From Sulfurospirillum sp001602955 (GTDB taxonomy: Bacteria > Campylobacterota > Campylobacteria > Campylobacterales > Sulfurospirillaceae), in assembly GCA_001602955.1 (NCBI GenBank), contig LVAC01000018.1, positions 20,918 through 84,917 of the forward strand: 64,000 nt of DNA, written 5' to 3'. A program made the translations under genes and the position numbers. Each line of letters starts with the position of its first letter. The first letter of the stretch is position 1. Shown in pieces: positions 9,267 to 17,717 of the stretch. The notes below the pieces were generated by a model. That model worked only from the letters and a program-made list of their open reading frames with translations. It was not told where the DNA came from and did no database searches.

Positions 9267-9781
9267 TTCTCAAAATAAACTTTAAGTTTATTTTCTAGCT
9301 CTATGCGTGAATCGTGTAACGATGTATGAGCGGTATCAATGATGATATGTTCTTGTTCCCACGGATGGTATTCTCGTTTAAATATATCTTGCCAAGTCGG
9401 GAGATGAAGATTTTTGATATCGGTTTTTCGTGTCTCAATACGCAAACGATGTTCTTTTGGATCCGAACATATTATTTCGATATTGACAAATAAAGCGTTA
9501 TGCGATAAAGCAACGGCTTCCCATTCCTCCCGAGTCATTTTCCATGGATTGCAACTATCGGCAATGACGCTTTGCCCAAGCGCAAGATTATCTCCGGCGA
9601 TACGATAGGCTAGCCGATAGCCTTCTCCTTGAACTTTGTAATTGCATAAATCTTGTATGCCTTGCTCTATGGTATCAAGCCTAAGATAAGCGGCTTGCGT
9701 CGTGCGAGCCAATTCTTTTGCAATCGTCGTTTTACCGGCACCCGGAAGTCCTGAAAAAATATACACTATAGGTTGTTGCAT
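9263..9781 (-). CDS. P-loop kinase-like ATP-binding protein
   Basis: 172 residues. Walker A is at the N-terminus (IFSGLPGAGKTTIAKELAR). The rest fits the small predicted-kinase (AAA_33/zeta-toxin-like) group, with RLDTIEQGI and ADSCNPWKMTREEW; comparable proteins phosphorylate small metabolites or antibiotics. The substrate is unknown. It is AT-richer than its neighbours, and no cognate antitoxin-like gene is beside it, so a toxin role is not suggested. It overlaps the tsaD stop by 4 bp in convergent orientation. Confidence 0.7.
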   Translation of the reverse strand: MQQPIVYIFSGLPGAGKTTIAKELARTTQAAYLRLDTIEQGIQDLCNYKVQGEGYRLAYRIAGDNLALGQSVIADSCNPWKMTREEWEAVALSHNALFVNIEIICSDPKEHRLRIETRKTDIKNLHLPTWQDIFKREYHPWEQEHIIIDTAHTSLHDSRIELENKLKVYFEN

Positions 9782-9802
9782 GGGTGCTACTTTATGTAAA
9801 AA

Positions 9803-10576
9803 TTATAAAATAATAATCTCTTCTTCCAGTCGGATGCCGAAACGTTTTAAAACTTCCTCTTTGACTTCGGTTATCAGCATGATAGCTTCCTCGTAGGTTC
9901 CGCCGCCGAGATTGACCAAAAAGTTGGCGTGGACGTTGCTAAACATCATATTGCCAACGCGTTTGCCTTTAAAGCCTGCCTCTTCGATCAGTTTGCCTGC
10001 AAAGTGTCCCACGGGGTTTTTAAAACAGCTTCCGGCACTGGGTTCTTTGGGTTGATTGTCACGCATTTTTTTAAACATGGAGAGCAGATTTTCATCAAAA
10101 CCGTTTTTACATGTAAAGGTAGCTTCGTAGATGACACCTTCTATTTTAGCGAAGCGGTAGCCGTGATCTATCTGCAATTTTTCCACCCAGCCGTGCTCGG
10201 TGCGAATGGCGATGAGGTTGTTGAAAATTTCCCACTCTTTAAGCCCCGCATTCATTGCTACCATGCCGCCAAGCGTTCCTGGAAGTTTTTGCATCAGTTC
10301 AAAGCTTGAGAGATCATGCTTTTTGGCAAAGGAGAGGATCTTCCCGCTCGGCGTCGCACCGCCTACATGTAAGATATTTTCTTCCAAACGGATAAAGTCA
10401 AATGTTTTGCCAAGCATTGCTAAAGGCGGCGGCGTAGGGCTTACCAAAAGGTTATTTGCACCGCCGATAATGGTGCAACCTTTGGGGCGCGGCGTGATAG
10501 AATCTAGCAGTAAGACATCCAGCGTGGGGCCGATTTTGATGCTGGAAAACGTGGAAAAATTGATGGATTTTGTCAT
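9803..10576 (-). CDS. murB: UDP-N-acetylenolpyruvoylglucosamine reductase MurB
   Basis: 257 residues, the short form common in Campylobacterota. MurB reduces enolpyruvyl-UDP-GlcNAc to UDP-MurNAc with NADPH in the cytosol, an early step of peptidoglycan synthesis. FAD-binding motifs visible: IGGANNLLVSPTPP, LPGTLGGMVAMNAG and the proton-donor loop SAGSCFKNPVG, then EEAGFKGKRVG. An exact TTTACATGTAAA at 10106 encodes FTCK in a variable loop. The start codon abuts the stop of fliQ, an arrangement I recall as conserved near recA in Campylobacter. Confidence 0.95.
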   Translation of the reverse strand: MTKSINFSTFSSIKIGPTLDVLLLDSITPRPKGCTIIGGANNLLVSPTPPPLAMLGKTFDFIRLEENILHVGGATPSGKILSFAKKHDLSSFELMQKLPGTLGGMVAMNAGLKEWEIFNNLIAIRTEHGWVEKLQIDHGYRFAKIEGVIYEATFTCKNGFDENLLSMFKKMRDNQPKEPSAGSCFKNPVGHFAGKLIEEAGFKGKRVGNMMFSNVHANFLVNLGGGTYEEAIMLITEVKEEVLKRFGIRLEEEIIIL

Positions 10577-10843
10577 CTAAAAAACAAACGAGGGAATCAT
10601 CTCGATCATACGGGTCGTAAACTCGATCATCATGTTCATCATCCACGGCATCGTAAAAATGGCGACGACGATCGTGATAAGAATTTTAGGAACAAAACTC
10701 AGGGTCGATTCGTTGATTTGCGTAACGGCTTGGAAAATGCTGATCGCAAGACCCGCCACCATTCCCGCAAGCAGCATCGGCAACGAGAGGTAGAGCGCTA
10801 TTTTAAACGTTTCGACGCCCAAGCCGATGAGTTTTGCTTCCAT
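10577..10843 (-). CDS. fliQ: Flagellar export apparatus protein FliQ
   Basis: 88 residues, the expected FliQ size, starting at the ATG at 10843. Two transmembrane helices flank a short loop: IALYLSLPMLLAGMVAGL and the later KILITIVVAIFTMPW. The conserved QAVTQINESTLSFVPK motif lies between them. FliQ is part of the FliPQR core of the flagellar type III export gate in the inner membrane. It stands apart from other flagellar structural genes, sandwiched between mqnD and murB, so its expression probably follows housekeeping transcription here. Confidence 0.93.
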   Translation of the reverse strand: MEAKLIGLGVETFKIALYLSLPMLLAGMVAGLAISIFQAVTQINESTLSFVPKILITIVVAIFTMPWMMNMMIEFTTRMIEMIPSFVF

Positions 10844-10854
10844 AAACTTTTTCC

Positions 10855-11718
10855 TCAATCGTTTCGCAACGCTTCGTACTCTTTGGGGATCAAAAAGTCG
10901 CGCGCATGGATTTTTTGGTCGAAAAAGCCGTGGGTATATCCCAATGAAAAAAGCAAATCGATCGCTTCGTATTGGGCGTCGTTCATCTCGATAGAGTGTT
11001 CGTTGGCGTAAAGCCCGAGATACGTTTGCAGCGTGGCATGATCGACGCGTACGAGACGGCGTTCTAAGAGCATTTTTGAAAGCATATTTTGGTGCGTATG
11101 GGCGATCTCTACGGCTCGGATCAATGCTTTTTCGCATTCGATGGCGCACAGTAGCGGCATTGAACGACGCAACGCCATACCGCCTAAAGGAAGCGGTAAC
11201 TCTTTGGGACAAAGCTCTTTCCAAATATCCCAAAGCTCTTTTTCGACGACGAGGGTATCGTCGTAGCCGAGAATGCTTTCGTGAATCAAAACGCCCGCGT
11301 CGACTTCGCCTTGCAAAACGGCTTTTTCAATCTCTAAAAAGTTTTTGTAAATGATGCGAGCATCAGGATAAGCGATTTTGAAGAGCAGCGCGTTGGTCGT
11401 ATGCGTTCCGCTCAGCGCGACTTTGAAATTGCGTTTGAGTTGGGTCTCTTTTTTCTTAATGAGCTTCGGTCCGTACCCTTCGCCGAAACTGACCGCCGTG
11501 CGAAGCAACGCGTAGTCGTTTCGAATTTTAGGATAGAGCGCAAAGCTGATTGCAGTGACGTCGTAAGTGTTTTTGAGTGCCTCAAGGTTCAACGTTTCGA
11601 TGTCTAAAGCGATGTTGTCAAAGCGCATATCTTTAAGATCGACCCAACCGAATTTAATCGCGTAATACATAAAAATATCGTCGGCGTCGGGGGAATGCGC
11701 TACGGTTAATCTCCTCAA
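10855..11718 (-). CDS. mqnD: 1,4-dihydroxy-6-naphthoate synthase-like protein MqnD (futalosine pathway)
   Basis: 287 residues. The N-terminus VAHSPDADDIFMYYAI, the internal ALSGTHTTNALLFKIAYP and DAGVLIHES match the MqnA/MqnD periplasmic-binding-fold family, and the HSPDADD start is typical of MqnD. It converts cyclic de-hypoxanthinyl futalosine to 1,4-dihydroxy-6-naphthoate in the Men-independent menaquinone route used by Campylobacterota. A second family member, mqnA, is at 50325-51017. It is divergent from recA; the shared 150 bp intergenic region should carry both promoters. Confidence 0.88.
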   Translation of the reverse strand: MRRLTVAHSPDADDIFMYYAIKFGWVDLKDMRFDNIALDIETLNLEALKNTYDVTAISFALYPKIRNDYALLRTAVSFGEGYGPKLIKKKETQLKRNFKVALSGTHTTNALLFKIAYPDARIIYKNFLEIEKAVLQGEVDAGVLIHESILGYDDTLVVEKELWDIWKELCPKELPLPLGGMALRRSMPLLCAIECEKALIRAVEIAHTHQNMLSKMLLERRLVRVDHATLQTYLGLYANEHSIEMNDAQYEAIDLLFSLGYTHGFFDQKIHARDFLIPKEYEALRND

Positions 11719-11836
11719 AACGATCCTTTAAAAATAGAGTGGCTTATTTTAGCATATTGCAGATTGAAATATTTTGAGAGCGGGTTTTAATTTTTCACTA
11801 CAATCCGTTCAAAGGGCTTTTTCAAGCTCGAAATGC

Positions 11837-11842
11837 TACAAT
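11837..11842 (+). promoter_or_regulatory. Probable -10 element for recA
   Basis: TGCTACAAT, an extended -10-like sequence, lies about 27 bp before the recA start, and an AAAAGGG ribosome site follows at about 11856. No strong -35 is visible, which is common for sigma-70 promoters in Campylobacterota. No LexA-type operator is apparent. Confidence 0.35.
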
Positions 11843-11868
11843 AATATCATTACGGAAAAGGGTCATTC

Positions 11869-12912
11869 ATGCAAATTGACGAAAATAAGAAAAAAGCGTT
11901 AGACTTGGCGATTAAGCAGATCGATAAGGCGTTTGGAAAAGGTGCGCTCGTTAGACTCGGCGATCGCGTCGTCGAGCCGATCGCGTCGATTAGCACCGGT
12001 TCGCTCGGATTGGATTTAGCTTTGGGAATCGGAGGGATTCCTCAGGGACGTATTATCGAAGTGTACGGACCGGAAAGCTCGGGTAAAACGACGCTTTCGC
12101 TTCAAATTATCGCCGAAGCGCAAGCCAAAGGAAGCGTGTGTGCGTTTGTGGACGCAGAGCATGCCTTGGACGTAAAATACGCGGGCAATTTGGGCGTGGA
12201 TATCGAAAACCTTTTGGTATCGCAACCGGATTTCGGCGAACAAGCACTCGACATCGTCGAGACCTTAGCCAGAAGCGGCGCGGTCGACGTGATCGTCATC
12301 GACTCCGTTGCGGCGTTAACGCCTAAAAGCGAGATCGAAGGCGATATGGGCGATTCACATGTAGGGCTTCAAGCGAGGCTGATGAGTCAAGCACTCCGAA
12401 AGCTAACGGCGGTCGTTCATAAAATGAACACGACGGTTATTTTTATCAACCAAATTCGTATGAAAATAGGAACGATGGGATACGGATCGCCCGAGACGAC
12501 TACCGGCGGAAACGCTTTGAAATTTTACGCATCGGTACGGATCGACGTACGCAAGATCGCAACGCTGAAACAAGGCGAAGAGCAAATCGGTAACAGGGTC
12601 AAAGCAAAAGTCATTAAAAATAAAGTAGCGCCTCCGTTTCGTCAAGCAGAGTTCGATATTATGTTTGGAGAGGGTATCTCTAAAGAGGGCGAACTCGTCG
12701 ATTACGGCGTTAAGCTCGATATTATCGATAAAAGCGGGGCATGGTTTAGCTACAACGAAACCAAACTCGGGCAAGGGCGTGAAAACGTGAAGGCCTTTTT
12801 GAAAGAAAATAAAGAACTAGCCATAGAAATCGAAGAAAAAATAAAACAAGCGATCAACGGCAATGCCATGGTCATGGCATGCGGAGCAGACGACATAAAG
12901 GACGATGAATGA
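11869..12912 (+). CDS. recA: Recombinase RecA
   Basis: 347 residues, full length. RecA forms ATP-dependent filaments on single-stranded DNA for homologous recombination and repair. Walker A is GPESSGKTT near residue 65, Walker B is DVIVIDSVAAL, and the QALRKLTAVVHKMNTTVIFINQIR loop precedes the L2 region TTGGNALKFYASVR. The start ATG has an AAAAGGG site. The stop overlaps the eno ATG as ATGA, so translation is coupled, matching the recA-eno pair I recall from Campylobacter jejuni. Confidence 0.98.
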   Translation: MQIDENKKKALDLAIKQIDKAFGKGALVRLGDRVVEPIASISTGSLGLDLALGIGGIPQGRIIEVYGPESSGKTTLSLQIIAEAQAKGSVCAFVDAEHALDVKYAGNLGVDIENLLVSQPDFGEQALDIVETLARSGAVDVIVIDSVAALTPKSEIEGDMGDSHVGLQARLMSQALRKLTAVVHKMNTTVIFINQIRMKIGTMGYGSPETTTGGNALKFYASVRIDVRKIATLKQGEEQIGNRVKAKVIKNKVAPPFRQAEFDIMFGEGISKEGELVDYGVKLDIIDKSGAWFSYNETKLGQGRENVKAFLKENKELAIEIEEKIKQAINGNAMVMACGADDIKDDE

Positions 12913-14177
12913 TTTATATTGAAGATATTGTAGCAGACGAAGTGTTAGACAGTAGGGGAAATCCTACCGTACGCGCTACGGTCACCTTGAGCGACGGTAC
13001 GTGCGCAAGCGCAATCGTTCCAAGCGGTGCAAGTACGGGCAAACGCGAAGCGTTAGAGCTTCGAGACGGCGATAATCGCTATATGGGCAAAGGCGTATTA
13101 AAAGCTTGCGAAAACGTGAACGGTGAAATTTCGGACGAGCTAATCGGGCTTAGTCCGTTTAATCAAGCCGTGATCGATCAGGCGATGAAAACGCTTGACG
13201 GTACGGACAATTACGGACGTTTAGGCGCCAATGCGGTTTTGGGCGTTTCAATGGCGGTCGCACGTGCGGCGGCGTTGAGTTTGGATATTCCTTTGTACCG
13301 CTATTTGGGCGGTAGCAATGCGATGACGCTTCCTACGCCGATGTTTAACATTATCAACGGCGGTAGCCACGCCAACAACAGCGTCGATTTCCAAGAGTAT
13401 ATGATTATGCCTTTAAATTTCGAGAGCTTTACCGAAGCGCTTCGTGCGGCGACCGAAGTGTACCATCATTTGAAAAAATTAATCGCGGCAATGGGCGAGA
13501 GTACGGCTTTGGGCGACGAGGGCGGCTTTGCTCCGAATCTTAAAGATAACGAAGAGCCGATTAAAGTGATTATGGAAGCGATTGAAAAAGCGGGCTATAA
13601 ACCCGGTATCGATATTGCGATTGCACTTGATGTTGCGAGCAGCGAGCTGGTCTGTGAAGGCGGTTATCGACTCGAATCCGAAAAACGAACGCTCAGCAGT
13701 GCCGAAATGGTGACGTATTATGAAAACCTCTGCGCAAAATATCCGATCGTTTCTATCGAAGACGGTTTGAGCGAAGACGACTGGGAAGGCTGGAAACTTT
13801 TGACCGATAGACTCGGTGCTAAAGTCCAACTCGTCGGCGACGATCTTTTTGTTACCAATAAAAAAATCTTAGCCGAAGGTATCGCTAAAGGTATCGGTAA
13901 TGCCATTTTAATTAAACCGAATCAAATCGGTACCGTGACCGAGACGATGCAAACCGTTCGCTTGGCGCAACGCAATAACTACAAATGTATTATGAGCCAT
14001 CGAAGCGGCGAGAGCGAAGACGCATTTATCGCCGATTTCGCGGTAGCTCTTAATACGGGTGAAATCAAAACGGGCGCAACGGCGCGCGGCGAGCGAACGG
14101 CAAAATACAATCGCCTGCTTGCGATCGATAACGAACTCGTCGTAGGCGAGTATATCGGTAAAGAACTCTTTGTTTAA
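12909..14177 (+). CDS. eno: Enolase
   Basis: 422 residues. Interconverts 2-phosphoglycerate and phosphoenolpyruvate in the cytosol. Active-site features: GASTGKREALELRD near the N-terminus, GDEGGFAP (catalytic Glu region), the magnesium ligands in ALDVASSE, SIEDGLSEDDWEGW and GDDLFVTN, then the catalytic KPNQIGT lysine and SHRSGESED. The ATG sits in the recA stop (ATGA), and the stop codon overlaps the next start as TAATG, forming a tight operon. Confidence 0.98.
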   Translation: MIYIEDIVADEVLDSRGNPTVRATVTLSDGTCASAIVPSGASTGKREALELRDGDNRYMGKGVLKACENVNGEISDELIGLSPFNQAVIDQAMKTLDGTDNYGRLGANAVLGVSMAVARAAALSLDIPLYRYLGGSNAMTLPTPMFNIINGGSHANNSVDFQEYMIMPLNFESFTEALRAATEVYHHLKKLIAAMGESTALGDEGGFAPNLKDNEEPIKVIMEAIEKAGYKPGIDIAIALDVASSELVCEGGYRLESEKRTLSSAEMVTYYENLCAKYPIVSIEDGLSEDDWEGWKLLTDRLGAKVQLVGDDLFVTNKKILAEGIAKGIGNAILIKPNQIGTVTETMQTVRLAQRNNYKCIMSHRSGESEDAFIADFAVALNTGEIKTGATARGERTAKYNRLLAIDNELVVGEYIGKELFV

Positions 14178-14452
14178 TGAGCGATGTTTTAGACGAATTT
14201 GAAGATGAAAAAGAAGAAGAGGGCGGAACGGCCATCTTCTCTTTGAAAATTTTGGGTTTGGTCGTCGTCGTAGTGGGTTTCGGTCTTTACATCGGAGACG
14301 TACTTTTCGGTAAAAGTTCGTTAGACGTCTTACTCAATCTTCAGGCCGATAAAGATACCCTAAGCGTTAAGATTCAAAGCCTTAAAGAAGAGAATGCGGT
14401 GTTACAAAAAGAGTATTTCGAGCTTAGGCAGTTAGACCCCGATAAACGCTAA
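14177..14452 (+). CDS. FtsB/DivIC-like septum protein
   Basis: 91 residues: an acidic cytoplasmic tail (DEFEDEKEEEGG), one transmembrane helix at about 23-42 (LKILGLVVVVVGFGLYIGDV), then a periplasmic coiled coil from about residue 55 (SVKIQSLKEENAVLQKEYFE). This architecture matches FtsB/DivIC-type cell-division proteins that pair with FtsL. Position after enolase is also typical of ftsB. Sequence similarity to FtsB itself is not decisive, so no symbol is given. The start overlaps the eno stop (TAATG). Confidence 0.72.
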   Translation: MSDVLDEFEDEKEEEGGTAIFSLKILGLVVVVVGFGLYIGDVLFGKSSLDVLLNLQADKDTLSVKIQSLKEENAVLQKEYFELRQLDPDKR

Positions 14453-14465
14453 ATAAGGAGAGCAG

Positions 14466-15173
14466 ATGCGCAAGGTTCTTTGGCTTTTACTATCACTTTT
14501 TATGATTGCAGAAGCGAGGGAAAATCCTTTCGAATCCGCCGAATCCAAAACGATCGGGAAAGCAACGCAAGTCGAAGAAACGCGTACGGATTTTTCCACC
14601 GCCTCCGTTACGCTTCCCTCCAGTGCGCGTATTTTACGCAGCCTCACCCTTACGTTTCAAAATCTTGACGGCTCGATCAGTGAAGAGATCGTCGCCGTTG
14701 ATCAAAATATCGATTGGCACCAACCCTTAATCCTCTCGGCGCAAAAAGCAGTACCTTTGAAAGAAACCAAAGAGTCCAATACCACGCAAGCTCTTGTTAA
14801 CGCCATCAAAGAGAAAAAAGAAGAAACTCCCAAAAGCGTTACGTTGCCAAAGATAACGACTCCTAAAAAAGAACCCGATCCTTTAAAATTTAACACTACG
14901 TTGGCTTTAAGCGTGAACGGTAACGAGATTTCTATTTTTACGCAAGATGCAAAAGTGCGCGATTTTTTGATTGCCGACCCGTATAAAGTCGTGGTTGATT
15001 TTAAAAAGAACAATACGCTTGCCACGCAAACGCTGACGATTGCGCAAGCACCTTTCGTTTCGGCGACGCTTGGCGGGCATGACGGATTTTACAGGGTGGC
15101 GATTTTGCTAGACGGGCATTATCGTTACGATATTTTGCCCTTTAACGGCGGGTATGTGATTAAACTCAAATAA
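14466..15173 (+). CDS. Secreted AMIN-domain protein
   Basis: 235 residues with a signal peptide (MRKVLWLLLSLFMIAEA, cleavage after AEA). The mature front half is Thr/Lys-rich and low complexity (KEKKEETPKSVTLPK). The C-terminal ~95 residues (NTTLALSVNGNEISIF through HYRYDILPFNGGYVIKLK) look like an AMIN domain, the peptidoglycan- or pilus-associated beta-sandwich. A homologue of similar layout follows recA-eno in Campylobacter jejuni, where I recall it as the glycoprotein CgpA. Likely periplasmic. AAGGAG lies seven bases before the ATG. The operon ends at the terminator at 15224. Confidence 0.68.
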   Translation: MRKVLWLLLSLFMIAEARENPFESAESKTIGKATQVEETRTDFSTASVTLPSSARILRSLTLTFQNLDGSISEEIVAVDQNIDWHQPLILSAQKAVPLKETKESNTTQALVNAIKEKKEETPKSVTLPKITTPKKEPDPLKFNTTLALSVNGNEISIFTQDAKVRDFLIADPYKVVVDFKKNNTLATQTLTIAQAPFVSATLGGHDGFYRVAILLDGHYRYDILPFNGGYVIKLK

Positions 15174-15223
15174 GTTTACGTTGATTCTTTTTGACATGTC
15201 GGAAAGAAAATGAAAAAGAGCGC

Positions 15224-15259
15224 GTAACATGTAAGGGGAATCCTTACATGTTACTTTTT
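15224..15259. terminator. Terminator built on the TTACATGTAA-type palindrome
   Basis: A perfect 13 bp stem (GTAACATGTAAGG paired with CCTTACATGTTAC around a 5 nt loop) is followed by TTTTT. It ends the recA-eno operon and lies at the 3' end of convergent gltA, whose stop codon overlaps the T run, so it may act in both directions. Each arm contains an ACATGT-centred palindrome. Confidence 0.85.
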
Positions 15260-16550
15260 AAAGTTCGTATTTGGGTGTTCTCTCAAGCGGTCCTAAATAG
15301 TGTTGTCGCGGTCGGGCGATTTTCATATCGGGTTGTTCTTTGAGTTCGATCCATTGCGCGATCCATCCGGGCGTTCGACCGATAACGAAAATAACCGCAA
15401 ACATCTCTTTGGGGATTTTGAGCGCTTGCAAAATGAGTCCGGAGTAAAAATCGATATTCGGATAGAGCTTGCGTTTGATAAAATAATCGTCGTTTAAAGC
15501 GATCTCTTCGATACGGTGCGCAACCGCCATCAATTCGGTATCCAACGCTAAATCGCTCACCAATTGTTTTTGAAGGTTTTTCAAAATCGTCGCACGAGGA
15601 TCGAAGTTTTTATACACCCTGTGTCCAAAGCCCATCAATCGAAACGGATCGTTAGGGTCTTTGGCTTTCGCGATAAATTTATCGACGTTTTCGACTTTAC
15701 CGATCATCTCCAATTGGCGAATGACCGATTCATTCGCACCGCCGTGGGCTCGACCCCATAAGGCTCCGATACCGGCACTGATAGCCGCGTAAGGATGCGC
15801 ATGGGTGGACGCAACGACGCGAACCGCCGTCGTGGAAGCGTTTTGCTCATGGTCGGCATGCAAGGTAAAAATTGTATCGAGCGCTTTGACTTCGATCGGT
15901 TTGAGATCGATATGATGATGCGGGTAGCCTCGCAACATGTACAAGAAGTTTTCGGTAAATCCTTTATCCAAATCGGGATAGATAATCGGAAGCCCTTGCG
16001 AATAACGGTACGAAAATGCCGCAATCGTAGGAATTTTTGCAACGACGCGGTGCGCCATCTCTTTCACTTGATCGGGCGAATCCAAATCCAAGTGATCAAA
16101 ATAAAAAGCCGAAAGTGCGGAGACCGCCGCCGAGAGAATCGCCATCGGATGCGCGTTGTCCGGAAACGCGTCGAAGAGTTTTCGCATACTTTCATGAATA
16201 AACGAACGTTTTTTGAGTTCCATTAAAAAGTTTTTGTATTCGTCTTTAGAGGGTAACTCTTTGTGCAAAAGCAGATACGCCGTATCCAAAAAAGATTTTT
16301 TCGTCGCCAAATATTCGATATCGTATCCTCGATACATCAATTTGCCGATATCGCCGTCGATGTACGTGATGCGTGAGCGACAGCTTGCGGTTGAGGTAAA
16401 TCCGCGATCGAGCGTAAACATTCCCGTTTCGGGATAAAACGTAGAGATATCCACGACATCGGGTCCCATCGTAGATTTTAAAATCGGAAATTCAAAAGTT
16501 TTACCCGTACGGTTGTCGGTCAGGCTAATAGAATCTTTACTCATACGCAT
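15258..16550 (-). CDS. gltA: Citrate synthase (type II)
   Basis: 430 residues, the length of hexameric type II citrate synthases. It condenses acetyl-CoA and oxaloacetate at the TCA cycle entry. Signature sequences: GYDIEYLA, the catalytic His region HADHEQNASTTAVRV, AISAGIGALWGRAHGGANE, and MGFGHRVYKNFDPRA with the second catalytic His. The C-terminal GRTPGWIAQWIE is also diagnostic. It is preceded by a near-consensus TATAAT, and the gene appears monocistronic, separated from bioB by a 250 bp gap. Confidence 0.97.
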   Translation of the reverse strand: MRMSKDSISLTDNRTGKTFEFPILKSTMGPDVVDISTFYPETGMFTLDRGFTSTASCRSRITYIDGDIGKLMYRGYDIEYLATKKSFLDTAYLLLHKELPSKDEYKNFLMELKKRSFIHESMRKLFDAFPDNAHPMAILSAAVSALSAFYFDHLDLDSPDQVKEMAHRVVAKIPTIAAFSYRYSQGLPIIYPDLDKGFTENFLYMLRGYPHHHIDLKPIEVKALDTIFTLHADHEQNASTTAVRVVASTHAHPYAAISAGIGALWGRAHGGANESVIRQLEMIGKVENVDKFIAKAKDPNDPFRLMGFGHRVYKNFDPRATILKNLQKQLVSDLALDTELMAVAHRIEEIALNDDYFIKRKLYPNIDFYSGLILQALKIPKEMFAVIFVIGRTPGWIAQWIELKEQPDMKIARPRQHYLGPLERTPKYEL

Positions 16551-16570
16551 CCTTTTTCAAATAATAATTT

Positions 16571-16576
16571 ATTATA
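16571..16576 (-). promoter_or_regulatory. Probable -10 box for gltA
   Basis: On the minus strand the sequence GATATAATAAA, containing an exact TATAAT, lies about 21 bp before the gltA start codon, in an AT-rich tract. No obvious -35 is seen. Confidence 0.45.
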
Positions 16577-16719
16577 TCAAATCTTTCGTTTCGCAGATAG
16601 TCTAAATTGTAAGCACAATTGAATTAGAGAGAAGATGATTTAAAAAGTTAGTTCAAAAATTTTAGAATAGGCTTCGCGCAAAATGGAGTATGAGTACAAT
16701 CAACGCATGCGACACAGGC

Positions 16720-16779
16720 ATAAACCGTTGCGCACAAAGCCTAAAATGTCTCTTTCAGGCATTGCGCGCAACGGTTTAT
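16720..16779. other. Large two-part hairpin downstream of bioB
   Basis: Perfect 14 bp arms ATAAACCGTTGCGC (16720-16733) and GCGCAACGGTTTAT (16766-16779) enclose an inner GCCT/AGGC stem. It begins 21 bp past the bioB stop. No T run follows on the minus strand, but GTTTTT follows on the plus strand at 16788. It could end or stabilise the bioB transcript. The rest of the 250 bp gap before gltA holds only the probable gltA promoter. Confidence 0.7.
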
Positions 16780-16800
16780 CGTGCATCGTTTTTGAAGGTT

Positions 16801-17643
16801 TTAGGCATGACATGTACGGGCGATTTCGTAGCCTAAGCGTTCGATCATCGCACGATCGCGCTCAGGCAGTTCCCCTTTGGTCGTGAGGTAATCGCCGATG
16901 ACGATCGCGTCCGCACCCGCTTCAAAAATATCACATTCGGGCGAAAAGGTCGTCTCTCTCCCGCCTGCAATCATTAAGCGCGTTTGCGGAAGGGCTTGGC
17001 GTATTTGCCGAAGAATAGTCAATGCCTCTTCTTCGCTCAGGTGCGCCGTTTGAAGCGGCAATGCCGCATTATGGATAAAAAAGTTGATCGGCATCGTAAA
17101 AGGATTGAGCGATTGAACGCTTTGAATGAACGCTTGGCGGTCTTCTTCGCTCTCTCCCAGCCCGAAGATGCCTCCGCTACAAAGTGCTAGTCCCGCTTCT
17201 TTCGCATTAAGACAGGTTTGGTAACGCGCTTCCCACGAATGCGTCGTGCAAATACGTTCGTAAAAGGCTTGAGAGGTCTCGAGATTATGGTTATACGCAT
17301 CGATGCCGGCACCTTTCAGTGTTTTGAGTTGATCGACGCTTGCGATGCCGTTACAGGCGATGAGATGAATGTCTTGAAGTTCCGCCTTGATCGCACGTGC
17401 AGCTTCGCAGACGTAGGCGAGTTTTTTATCGTCTAAGCCTAAGCCCGAAGTGACCAAACAAAAGCCGATCGCTCCGTTTTTTGCCGCATTTTTTGCTTCA
17501 AAAACGATTTGCTCGATCGATTTGTATTTGTAATGCGCAATATCGGCTCGATGATGCGCACTTTGCGTACAAAAGCCGCAATCTTCCGCACAACTTCCGC
17601 TAGAGATATTACTAATAGCACATAAAAAGATGGATTTTTTCAT
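16801..17643 (-). CDS. bioB: Biotin synthase
   Basis: 280 residues. This radical-SAM enzyme inserts sulfur into dethiobiotin. The N-terminus MKKSIFLCAISNISSGSC leads into the radical-SAM cluster motif CAEDCGFC (CxxxCxxC). Later GIFGLGESEEDRQAF and IAGGRETT are typical of BioB. It is shorter than the E. coli enzyme but matches the compact form of Campylobacterota. Biotin is needed by AccB, encoded at 42660. The gene is separated by 74 bp from topA and followed by a large hairpin. Confidence 0.95.
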   Translation of the reverse strand: MKKSIFLCAISNISSGSCAEDCGFCTQSAHHRADIAHYKYKSIEQIVFEAKNAAKNGAIGFCLVTSGLGLDDKKLAYVCEAARAIKAELQDIHLIACNGIASVDQLKTLKGAGIDAYNHNLETSQAFYERICTTHSWEARYQTCLNAKEAGLALCSGGIFGLGESEEDRQAFIQSVQSLNPFTMPINFFIHNAALPLQTAHLSEEEALTILRQIRQALPQTRLMIAGGRETTFSPECDIFEAGADAIVIGDYLTTKGELPERDRAMIERLGYEIARTCHA

Positions 17644-17717
17644 AGACGGTATTTTCCTTCATAATTCATAGAGTTTTGCAAGGAGACGCATTGAGCTAAA
17701 GAAGCCAAAGACGCTTG

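Noticed and set aside
9263..9781. Zeta-type toxin gene of a toxin-antitoxin pair
   Set aside because: The P-loop fits but no antitoxin-like gene is adjacent, and the flanks are housekeeping genes.
10577..11233. Long minus-strand reading covering fliQ plus 130 upstream codons
   Set aside because: The upstream part is basic, low in hydrophobic structure and antisense-like inside mqnD; FliQ starts at the ATG at 10843 with the expected 88 residues.
14480..14730. Overlapping plus-strand readings inside the AMIN gene
   Set aside because: They are out-of-frame shadows, rich in Arg and Ser without motifs.
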